A DNA stretch of 64,000 nt from Polaribacter glomeratus (GTDB lineage Bacteria > Bacteroidota > Bacteroidia > Flavobacteriales > Flavobacteriaceae): positions 541,608 through 605,607 of the forward strand of contig NZ_MSCM01000001.1 of the NCBI RefSeq assembly GCF_002954665.1. Direction: 5' to 3'. The notes beneath the pieces were generated by a model. The model saw only the letters and a program-made list of their open reading frames with translations, was not told the origin of the DNA and made no database searches. A program made the position numbers and the translations under genes. Numbering within the stretch: position 1 is the stretch's first letter; each line of letters begins with the position of its first letter. This document shows positions 1 through 6,657 of this stretch, piece after piece.

Positions 1-768
1 TTCACAACTATTACCTACAACGTATTTGTATATGAAAATTTGTGATTCATCACGAAAAATACAATTTTGAAATCAATTCACAACACTTTGATGCAGAGCC
101 AGACGAATGGGAAGTTTGTGATTCATCACGAAAAATACAATTTTGAAATCAATTCACAACTGGTAACTTGAATAGTGGTTATCAATAATATTTGTGATTC
201 ATCACGAAAAATACAATTTTGAAATCAATTCACAACAGGCTTTAAATTGTTTAAAAATATTCCTAGTTTGTGATTCATCACGAAAAATACAATTTTGAAA
301 TCAATTCACAACCAATTGTAGCTTTACTCGTAGATTGATCTGTTTGTGATTCATCACGAAAAATACAATTTTGAAATCAATTCACAACGGGGTTATTGGT
401 TTAATCTAAGTACAGGTATTTGTGATTCATCACGAAAAATACAATTTTGAAATCAATTCACAACGGATTCTTTGGGGGTACAGGAGCCACTACTTTTGTG
501 ATTCATCACGAAAAATACAATTTTGAAATCAATTCACAACAAAAAGTAATCGTTTTACCTTGCTCGTAACTTTGTGATTCATCACGAAAAATACAATTTT
601 GAAATCAATTCACAACTTACAGACTTACCAGGGATCGCTTCATGAATTTGTGATTCATCACGAAAAATACAATTTTGAAATCAATTCACAACGGTATATG
701 CACAACGCTAGAATTAATTACATTTGTGATTCATCACGAAAAATACAATTTTGAAATCAATTCACAAC
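1..768. CRISPR. CRISPR array, type II-C-like, 10 full repeats plus a partial one
   Basis: Ten identical 46-bp repeats start at 39, 115, 191, 267, 343, 419, 495, 571, 647 and 723. The last 8 bp of an eleventh occupy 1-8. All ten complete spacers are exactly 30 bp and all differ. The repeat ends are inverted (TTGTGA near one end, TCACAA near the other). Read on the minus strand the repeat begins GTTGTGAATTG, like the long repeats of Bacteroidota Cas9 (II-C) loci, so crRNA is probably read from the minus strand. No repeat is degenerate and no leader is visible on the right, where the last repeat ends 3 bp before a gene stop codon. The cas genes, tracrRNA and the rest of the array must lie left of the window. 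The array itself is certain; the subtype is inferred from repeat and spacer length. Confidence 0.97.
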
Positions 769-771
769 TGA

Positions 772-1641
772 TTAAATCAAAAAATCAACCAAATCACCAC
801 CATCTTCAATATCTAAATTCTCTAATAATGAACTACATTGAATGTGAAAACCTTGTTTATTTAAAAGTATTGCGGTTTTGTTCCATGATTCCCAAACGGT
901 TTTATCAGGATAAACAATCACGTTGTATTCTTTTAAAGGTTGTAACATTTCTTGTTTAAACCTCGTTTTACTACCTGTTGCCAACCACAAATAATTAGGA
1001 AATAGAATACTCATAATAATAGCAGTCTTTTCAGATTCTATAATACAAACGATATCATCTTTAGAAATGTTGGTCAAATTATGTAAACCGAATAAACATT
1101 GTTGCAATACAAAGTTATTTAGTTTTAATTGTTTGTGAACCCAACTCACATGATTGAAAGGTTGTTTTACTCTTTTACCTGTATTACAATTGTACTGCAT
1201 TATTTTACCACCTCTAATTCGGTTTTTAGTATCTATTTGCCAGAATATAGTTGCTTCATGCCAATAATTTGTGATACCAATATTGTAAGTTTTTATAGCT
1301 TGTAACACACTTTTTACATCAAAAACACTCAATAAATAAACAATAAAGTTGCTTTTTTGCAATGTATCACGATATTGCAACACAAGATCTTTATTGTGAT
1401 ACGTTGGTTGTATTACTTCTGTGATACAATTTGTAATACTTTTTGTAATACATTTATTATCGGGTTTTTTGAAGTAACCACACTTACTTTCTCTATCACA
1501 TCTACCATCAATATCATTTAAATACTGATTAGTTTCATTGTCAATAAATTTTACAAATGTTTTTTTATTGCAATTAGGACAAACAAATTTTTTACTGGTT
1601 GTATCTAAACTATATTTATAAATGGTATTCATAACGTTCAT
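772..1641 (-). CDS. DUF6371 primase-like protein with Zn ribbon and Toprim-like motif
   Basis: This 289-residue protein starts with a zinc-ribbon region: CPNC at about 21-24, then GRCDRESKCGYF at about 46-57. A Toprim-like segment follows around residue 200 (IIESEKTAIIMS). This is the DUF6371 layout found on Bacteroidota plasmids and integrative elements, where it accompanies a RepA-like ATPase, probably to prime or start replication of the excised element. The stop codon lies 3 bp from the last CRISPR repeat. ATG codons at 1641 and 1632 are both possible starts. A perfect inverted repeat (1647-1687) sits directly upstream and may control its expression or be a replication site. Family assignment is good; the biochemical role is inferred. 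Confidence 0.8.
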   Translation of the reverse strand: MNVMNTIYKYSLDTTSKKFVCPNCNKKTFVKFIDNETNQYLNDIDGRCDRESKCGYFKKPDNKCITKSITNCITEVIQPTYHNKDLVLQYRDTLQKSNFIVYLLSVFDVKSVLQAIKTYNIGITNYWHEATIFWQIDTKNRIRGGKIMQYNCNTGKRVKQPFNHVSWVHKQLKLNNFVLQQCLFGLHNLTNISKDDIVCIIESEKTAIIMSILFPNYLWLATGSKTRFKQEMLQPLKEYNVIVYPDKTVWESWNKTAILLNKQGFHIQCSSLLENLDIEDGGDLVDFLI

Positions 1642-1646
1642 ATAAT

Positions 1647-1687
1647 TCGTACCATTCGTACCTCTTTTTTGGGTACGAATGGTACGA
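1647..1687. promoter_or_regulatory. Perfect 16-bp inverted repeat with 9-bp loop
   Basis: The arms 1647-1662 and 1672-1687 are perfect complements around a 9-bp T-rich loop. Each arm holds two copies of the CGTACC half-site, separated by ATT. It fills the gap between the small gene at 1688-1885 and the primase-like gene that starts at 1641. It lacks the T-run of a minus-strand terminator, and in mRNA it would sit just before the start codon. It could be a protein-binding site, an RNA attenuator or a replication origin. Confidence 0.8.
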
Positions 1688-1885
1688 TTATGTTTTAATT
1701 GTTTTTTTAATGTAATGTTTTAGTAGAAAACGTAATCCATCTTCCATGGTAAAGTCGGGAAGTTTAGTTGTTGAAGGTGCTTTAATTTTAGTTTGATTCA
1801 CTTCTTTTCTGAGCATATCAGACAGCCTAATAAACTCTTCTTTTGAAAGAGCTTTCGCTATCGTATATACATCAGTTGCCACCAT
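1688..1885 (-). CDS. Small hypothetical protein, 65 aa
   Basis: This short protein begins MVATDVYTIAKALSKEEF and I do not recognise its family. It is predicted helical and basic at its C-terminus. Its start codon lies 1 bp after the stop of the upstream RepA-like ATPase gene, so the two are almost certainly co-transcribed and perhaps translationally coupled. Small helical proteins often sit between the ATPase and primase genes of such elements, which would suit an accessory replication or regulatory role, but the sequence gives no direct evidence. The tight spacing and element context are the main reasons for calling it a gene. Confidence 0.6.
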   Translation of the reverse strand: MVATDVYTIAKALSKEEFIRLSDMLRKEVNQTKIKAPSTTKLPDFTMEDGLRFLLKHYIKKTIKT

Positions 1886-1886
1886 T

Positions 1887-2921
1887 TTATAGACCTAATT
1901 TTTTTATTCTTTTTCTAATTGCTCCTTCTGATAGTCCTAGTCTATCAGCTATTTTTGTATTAGATAATCCTTCAGAAATCAATAATTCCATTTGAACATC
2001 TCTTTCTTCTAAATCTGAAGAACCATAGGTTTTAAGATGGTTTTTTTCTGAATCAAAACCTACAAACTGAAACTCTAAAAAATTAGTTTCCTTATCAACA
2101 CTGCAAACCACCACATTTTCTGAGTGATACAAATGCTCTGTGTTACGTTGTTTAATTTGTTTGATGAAACGGAAAGATGGTTCCTGAGAACTAGACCCTA
2201 TTGCAAAAGAACTATCACAAAAATTCATGAGCATTTTACTACCCGCTAAATCATTTTTACTAATTGGTTTAGATTCATCCCTTTTAGGAGAATGTGACAA
2301 TACAAGAATGGAAATGTTTTTCTCTTTTGATAGTTTTTTTAGTGCTTTCATTAAAGACAAAGCATCTTTAGCTTTCTCGTTTTCGTGACTTAAATAGGTT
2401 AGATTATCAACAATTAAAACTGTTGCTTCCGTTTTTTGAATTGTATTTGTAAGTGTGCTACATAAATACTCTTCTAAAGTATTAAATCCTTTAGGAATTT
2501 CTAAGTCTGAATCTAATTCTGCTCTTAAAAAATTTGGACTAAAATAATAGTGATTTTGATAATTTTCTGAACATCGATTTTCAAACTGTTTGTCGGATAA
2601 TTCAAAATCTAAATACAAAACCTTCTGTACTTTGCAAACTAGTTTAAATCCTTCAATTGCAATTCCTTTACTAATACTATCAGCAATTTGAACTGCTAGT
2701 ATCGATTTACCCAGATTGGTGTCTGAAAACAAAATACATACTTCATTCTCGTACCAAAATTCACTAAAAAGCATATTAGGTATAGGTCTGTTCTTGGCTT
2801 CCTCGATCCAAGTGTTCGCTTCTTTGATAATCAAACAACCACTCTCCGAACTTTTATCTTCGAGTAGTTTTTGATTAATTGCGATATCTTTCGATATAAT
2901 ATCAATTTTATCTTGTAACAT
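1887..2921 (-). CDS. RepA/RecA-fold AAA ATPase with C-terminal HTH
   Basis: A 344-residue ATPase of the RepA/AAA_25 type (hexameric replicative helicase fold). The Walker A region reads SDTNLGKS at about residues 67-74, a variant of GxxxxGK[ST]; the Walker B strand is VLIVDNL at about 170; ILVLSHSPKRDES follows as a sensor-like region. The last 45 residues form a helix-turn-helix (SNTKIADRLGLSEGAIRKRI), typical of LuxR/sigma-4-type DNA binding. It is probably the element's replication initiator or helicase, working with the primase-like protein downstream. The RHH gene ends 12 bp upstream of its ATG, so 3143 to 772 reads as one operon. The element may therefore replicate when excised. Confidence 0.82.
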   Translation of the reverse strand: MLQDKIDIISKDIAINQKLLEDKSSESGCLIIKEANTWIEEAKNRPIPNMLFSEFWYENEVCILFSDTNLGKSILAVQIADSISKGIAIEGFKLVCKVQKVLYLDFELSDKQFENRCSENYQNHYYFSPNFLRAELDSDLEIPKGFNTLEEYLCSTLTNTIQKTEATVLIVDNLTYLSHENEKAKDALSLMKALKKLSKEKNISILVLSHSPKRDESKPISKNDLAGSKMLMNFCDSSFAIGSSSQEPSFRFIKQIKQRNTEHLYHSENVVVCSVDKETNFLEFQFVGFDSEKNHLKTYGSSDLEERDVQMELLISEGLSNTKIADRLGLSEGAIRKRIKKLGL

Positions 2922-2933
2922 ATTAAAATTGAT

Positions 2934-3143
2934 TTAATGAAAATGGTTATAATTTGGTGGGATAGGTAAAATAACCTCATGAACCTTTTGAACCTCTTTA
3001 GTTGGATAATGATGATTCTCTAAGTACTCAGTTATGATATCTCGTACTAAATTTGAAACTTTAATACCTTTTTGATCTGCAATTTCTTGAAGTTCGTCTT
3101 TTGACAGTTCGTCAATTCTAAAATTAATGGTTGTTGTATTCAT
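2934..3143 (-). CDS. Ribbon-helix-helix DNA-binding protein, 69 aa
   Basis: A 69-residue protein with an N-terminal MetJ/Arc/CopG-type ribbon-helix-helix: strand TTTINFRID, then helices DELQEIADQKGI and KVSNLVRDIITEYLEN. The tail is rich in His and Pro (PIPPNYNHFH). Such proteins act as dimers that repress their own operon, or as accessory factors for excision, transfer or replication. It is the first gene of the minus-strand run towards 772. The upstream gap (3144-3363) holds four phased TAGTGAA heptamers that could be its binding sites. The fold is clear; the target is inferred from position. Confidence 0.8.
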   Translation of the reverse strand: MNTTTINFRIDELSKDELQEIADQKGIKVSNLVRDIITEYLENHHYPTKEVQKVHEVILPIPPNYNHFH

Positions 3144-3294
3144 TGTTTACTTTTTTATATTTAACATTTTTGTTTTTGATAAATACTTATTAAAAAAGTT
3201 GAATGCAATTCCTTATAAATGCAAAAAACCCAGCTAATAATATTTAACTGAGTGCAAGTAACTAATATATAGATGTTTAAAAAAGTGAGTTGTT

Positions 3295-3352
3295 TAGTGA
3301 AGTTTTATGAAAATCTAGTGAATTGTAGTGAATTAATGAAGTTTTTAGTGAA
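3295..3352. repeat. Four helically phased TAGTGAA iterons
   Basis: TAGTGAA occurs at 3295, 3316, 3326 and 3346, at intervals of 21, 10 and 20 bp, which puts all copies on one face of the helix. A weaker AATGAAG lies between the last two. They sit in the 220-bp gap between the unknown gene ending at 3364 and the RHH gene. Phased iterons suggest an operator or origin bound by the RHH or RepA-like protein. Confidence 0.7.
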
Positions 3353-3363
3353 ACAGAAAAAAG

Positions 3364-4335
3364 CTAGCTCTTAGAAATGAATATTTGGTACTTCGATATA
3401 AACATTTCGACTTTTTCAACATGACTTTTAGCACTTGAATTACCAAGTGATAAGTTTTTAAAATTACAGTTAAAACATTCTGTTAGCAATTGATTAAACC
3501 CCTCGGCAGAAATTGTTGTTAAGTTTAACTCCATTTTTAAGGCGTAGAATAATCCTAACGCAAATTTTCTAAATTGATATTTACTATCATTCATTATTAG
3601 TTCAATAAATTCTAATACTTCGATGGAATCAAATTCATCCGGAAATTTCTCGTAAGTAACTTGAGCTATACTTTTTGAAATGAAAATATCATCCTTTTCA
3701 AACTGAAATTTTTTATTAAGTTCAATAATAATGTTTAGCTTATTTTCAAACTCGTAAATTTCTAGTAAAATAGGGTCTTTGTCTAAAAATTCTTTATCAA
3801 AATGATCGATATATCCAAATAAATAACAAGTTATAATTGTTTCTTCTTCTTTCAACTTTTCAAATAAACTATTTTGAACCTTCTTTAGTGCAGGAATCAT
3901 TTTTTGATTATCCAGCTCTTTACCAGTATTTTTATCTGATATAATTTGCTGTTTATTAACTAAGTCAAAAAAATAATTTTTAAATATTTTTAAGGCAGAT
4001 TTTTTCATTTTCTTATCTGAAAAGCCAAAATTATTAATTTCAAAATCACTATTAAAAATCAATAAGTTAGTATTGATAGACCCAATAATTAAAAGTTTTA
4101 TAAATGCATAAACCTCATGAACCAACTTGTCTGAAAAAGAATATGCAGTCTCATTCTGATTAGGTTTTGCAAAAATTTCAAAGCCATTTTTTTGATTTGT
4201 ATTCCTTTTATGATTAACTGTTAGATTTGTATATAATTCTATTAAGTTGTTATCATTTAGAAAATTAAACATTTCTTTATCACTAAAGGAATTATACATT
4301 TCTTCGGTTAAAATTCCAAAATATTTATGTTCCAT
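3364..4335 (-). CDS. Hypothetical protein coupled to integrase, 323 aa
   Basis: I do not recognise this 323-residue protein. It is rich in Phe, Lys and Asn, is predicted mostly helical, has no signal peptide or membrane segment, and shows no cysteine or metal-binding cluster. Its ATG overlaps the integrase stop codon (TAATG), which indicates translational coupling with the recombinase gene upstream. Element 2 also has an unknown protein directly behind its integrase (30263-30925), but by eye the two do not align convincingly. Position would suit an excision or directionality role, although 323 residues is large for a classical excisionase. Function unknown. Confidence 0.7.
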   Translation of the reverse strand: MEHKYFGILTEEMYNSFSDKEMFNFLNDNNLIELYTNLTVNHKRNTNQKNGFEIFAKPNQNETAYSFSDKLVHEVYAFIKLLIIGSINTNLLIFNSDFEINNFGFSDKKMKKSALKIFKNYFFDLVNKQQIISDKNTGKELDNQKMIPALKKVQNSLFEKLKEEETIITCYLFGYIDHFDKEFLDKDPILLEIYEFENKLNIIIELNKKFQFEKDDIFISKSIAQVTYEKFPDEFDSIEVLEFIELIMNDSKYQFRKFALGLFYALKMELNLTTISAEGFNQLLTECFNCNFKNLSLGNSSAKSHVEKVEMFISKYQIFISKS

Positions 4336-5690
4336 TATTTTAATAGTTTTGAATAATCCTCAGGCAAAACAGCATCAATATCACGTAGATATAATTCTAA
4401 TGCTTGCATGGTTGAATGACCTGTTATTAATTGTAATTTACTTTTTACTTCTAATGGAGTAGCGGTTTTAGCCATTTCTTTGTATAACTTGGTTATAAAA
4501 GTATGTCTAAAACTGTACAATCCATAATCTTTTCCTAATCCAAAATGATCTTTTATTTTCTTGAATTGTTTTGTGAAATAATTTCTTTTATTATTTTCTA
4601 TGGTATCCCATAAACCACCAATAGTGTCGGGTGTAAAAAGAATGAAATCTTTATCTATTTCTGATAAATCAGGAATTTCTTTAAGAAGAATATCAGGAAT
4701 AATTTTAATTTTAACAGCTTGGTTTTTAGCTCTTACATACAGCTTTTTATCAATGATGTCAATATCTCCAACTTTTAATCTACAAACTTCAACAGGTCTT
4801 AAATAATTGTAGGATACAAAAAGAACAAATAAATACAATACCTTATCATGTTCTTTAAGGTATTCAAATATTTTTTCTTGTTCAGTAGTTGTGTAAGTTT
4901 TATTTCTTTCTGGAGTTGATTTTAATATATTAATCTTCTTAACGAAATTATCTTGTATTATTTCATTATCTTCTAATGTTTGGAATAACGAACTTATATC
5001 CGTTCTCGTGTTATTTCTATTTCGAGAACTAGAAGATGCTAGCACTGTGTTTAAGTATTCAATTACAAGCTTTTTATTGATGATAGAAATATCTTTTTTT
5101 AAATCAATATTTTCTTTTTTCATCCATTCGAGAAACCTATTTATCCTACTTTTAAAATTTCCATGAGAGTTTACACTTTGTGTTTTAGATTTTATTTGAT
5201 ACACCAAATTAAAAGCTTTTCTTATTGGATATACAGTTAAAATAGGCTCAACTTTTACTATTGGTATGGTTTTTTCAATAGGTGTAATTACTTTTTTAGT
5301 TTCTGTTTCATCCATTAGAAGTTTTTGCTCAATAAATTCTGCTAAAGAACTATTATCTTCATAAGGATTGAAGCCTTGTGTTAAAACATATTCTAAACTT
5401 TCCCTAAGCTTTGATAATATATGATAACGGCTTTTTTTGTCCTTGTAAAAATTAGCACCTCCTTTTATGTTAATTTGCCTTTTTAATCTGCCTGTTTTTG
5501 GGTTTCGGTAAGAATAATAAACATACCAATGTTTCGACATAGCTTCTTTTTTCTCCTTTGTAGAGAGCTTAGTCCAAGTATTTATATCTACTCCGCCAGT
5601 GAAGATTTTGGGTTCCGAATAATTCAATTCCATAGCTGAATCGTGTACTCTTTTGTGTACTCGTTGCAAAAGTAAGAAAATAGAAGGCAT
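4335..5690 (-). CDS. Tyrosine recombinase/integrase of element 1
   Basis: A phage-type integrase of about 451 residues. The N-terminal part contains the arm/SAM-like region. The catalytic domain has Arg in YLRPVEVCRLK (about 298), the second Arg in YSFRHTF (about 394), the His of TGHSTMQALE and the Tyr nucleophile in LELYLRDI (about 433). Box II has Tyr where many relatives have the first His. I chose the ATG at 5690 because it directly follows the T-run of a terminator, as the ATG of the related integrase at 32309 does; a TTG at 5714 would lie inside the terminator, and 5633 is an alternative. Codons 10-17 overlap a direct repeat that may be an arm site. The tRNA fragment lies 50 bp upstream, consistent with tRNA-Met targeting. 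Confidence 0.93.
   Translation of the reverse strand: MPSIFLLLQRVHKRVHDSAMELNYSEPKIFTGGVDINTWTKLSTKEKKEAMSKHWYVYYSYRNPKTGRLKRQINIKGGANFYKDKKSRYHILSKLRESLEYVLTQGFNPYEDNSSLAEFIEQKLLMDETETKKVITPIEKTIPIVKVEPILTVYPIRKAFNLVYQIKSKTQSVNSHGNFKSRINRFLEWMKKENIDLKKDISIINKKLVIEYLNTVLASSSSRNRNNTRTDISSLFQTLEDNEIIQDNFVKKINILKSTPERNKTYTTTEQEKIFEYLKEHDKVLYLFVLFVSYNYLRPVEVCRLKVGDIDIIDKKLYVRAKNQAVKIKIIPDILLKEIPDLSEIDKDFILFTPDTIGGLWDTIENNKRNYFTKQFKKIKDHFGLGKDYGLYSFRHTFITKLYKEMAKTATPLEVKSKLQLITGHSTMQALELYLRDIDAVLPEDYSKLLK
5641..5667. repeat. Candidate integrase arm-type repeats inside integrase 1
   Basis: Two copies of GTGTACTC (about 5643-5650 and 5655-5662, period 12) lie within the first codons of the integrase gene and encode the repeated residues RVHKRVHD. 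Integrase 2 has an equivalent repeat at the same place with another sequence. The position close to the att core suits recombinase arm-binding sites. Confidence 0.5.
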
Positions 5691-5720
5691 AAAAAAACGA
5701 ATTGTGAGACACAATTCGTT
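5691..5720 (-). terminator. Rho-independent terminator behind the tRNA fragment
   Basis: The arms 5696-5706 and 5710-5720 pair perfectly around a 3-bp loop, followed on the minus strand by seven T (5691-5697) that run straight into the integrase ATG. The intact tRNA-Met has a hairpin at the same relative place but of different sequence, so this is the tRNA terminator carried in by element 1. Confidence 0.85.
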
Positions 5721-5742
5721 GATTTAATTAGGCTTAGCCTTG

Positions 5743-5785
5743 TAGCGAGAACGAGATTTGAACTCGTGACCTCAGGGTTATGAAT
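5743..5785 (-). other. tRNA-Met 3' fragment (att core remnant)
   Basis: These 43 bp match the 3' part (anticodon loop to discriminator) of the intact tRNA-Met at 32364-32437, except at 5754 and 5764. These two changes (G to A, C to T on the plus strand) lie opposite each other in the T-stem and keep the base pair. The match stops after TGAAT. It marks the junction between two integrated elements: element 2 displaced this 3' end when it entered the tRNA gene. Confidence 0.9.
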
Positions 5786-5835
5786 TCGAAAAAGTTCGAT
5801 TTATATACCTGAAAATGTGTTTTTTATGCTAAAAA

Positions 5836-5862
5836 TGTTCCAAATCGTGTTCCAAAACGTGT
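5836..5862. repeat. Left-end arm-type direct repeats of element 2
   Basis: TGTTCCAAAtCG followed by TGTTCCAAAaCG and TGTGCAG: two to three copies of a 12-bp unit in the same orientation as the repeat at 32238-32266 in the integrase 2 gene. The match at both ends of the island, about 50-100 bp from the tRNA sequences, suggests recombinase binding sites. Confidence 0.65.
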
Positions 5863-6180
5863 GCAGTTTTTGTTCACTTGGTTATATAATGTATAGTGGT
5901 AAAATTATGATTTTATTTTTGAATTCAAACTTTTATTTTAATAAAATCTTTAGACAGATAAAAGGTAATTTATATTAAAAAAAACTTTTTCATTTCCCTA
6001 AAATCAGTTCATTTTATCTCTTTTATTTGTTAATTTATTTTATAATACAGTATCAAAAAAGATGTAATAGATTTTTGATTATTAACTTTTCATGAAGTAC
6101 TTCTCTTTTTTATTAATAATTATGGGTTTCAGTAATTCTATTTCAACTCATTTTAGTACTTTTATTTTCCTGAAAAAGAA
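5863..6180. other. Intergenic, no gene seen
   Basis: About 320 bp of very AT-rich sequence with stops in all frames and no clear RNA gene or terminator. It probably holds the promoter of the broken gene at 6181 and of the RM operon, but I cannot place a convincing -33/-7 pair. Confidence 0.5.
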
Positions 6181-6598
6181 ATGAAATATCCAGATAAATA
6201 CGACGCATTATGTCGCACTTATATATTAAATTGCAACAAAAAGAAAAATGAATTACTTCTAAAAATATCAAAAAGCTTTTAATAAACTAAAGGAAATAGA
6301 ATCGGACTTTGAAGAACGTGAATTTTATGATTTAATTGATGAAATAAAGTTAGACACGCAATATTTATTTGAGCAAGCAGAGAAGCATCCTAAATATAGA
6401 TTTGTTCCAACGAAAGAAGTACCAGCTTCTATTGAATTAGACAAACTAGAAAAACTGATAAAAAAAATAGAACAATTTATAAAAGATTCACGAGAATTCG
6501 ATCCTGAAGAAGAATTAGATATGATGTTTCCAGATCGTCACGATGAAGATTTTGATGAAGATTCTATGAATTTTGATAGCATTTTTGGTAAAGATTAA
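6181..6598 (+). pseudogene. Small acidic protein gene upstream of hsdM, split by a +1 shift
   Basis: An ATG at 6181 opens a 33-codon frame (MKYPDKYDALCRTYIL...) that stops with TAA at 6280. The +1 frame directly continues as NKLKEIESDFEEREFYDLIDEIKLDTQ and stays open to TAA at 6598, ending in an acidic tail (DEDFDEDSMNFDSIFGKD). Joined, the product is about 137 residues, helical and acidic. I do not recognise the family. The switch point TTT TAA T resembles a stop-codon +1 shift site, but a simple indel is more likely. It lies 59 bp before hsdM in the same direction, so it was probably part of the RM operon. Confidence 0.55.
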
Positions 6599-6657
6599 TC
6601 ATTTTATAAATAAAACAACTAAAGAAAAGTTAAAAACCACAAAGCATAAAATAGTAA

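Larger units (their letters stand above)
1..5785. mobile_element. Integrative element 1 (right part, left end outside window)
   Basis: A minus-strand block (primase-like, RepA-like ATPase, RHH, unknown, tyrosine integrase) ends at a tRNA-Met 3' fragment at 5743-5785, the usual layout of an element integrated into a tRNA gene. No second tRNA fragment is seen between 1 and 772, so the left boundary is probably outside the window and the CRISPR array may lie inside the element. No mobilisation or conjugation genes are seen in this part. The element boundaries are inference; the gene content and tRNA fragment are read directly. Confidence 0.55.

Noticed and set aside
9..722. Self-targeting spacers
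   Set aside because: No match to other parts of this window was found by eye; a computed search would be needed.
675..959. Open frame across the last CRISPR repeats and the 3' end of the primase-like gene
   Set aside because: It is made of repeat and antisense sequence; the repeats explain it.
5712..5714. TTG as start of integrase 1
   Set aside because: It lies inside the tRNA terminator hairpin; the related integrase starts at the ATG right after the T-run.
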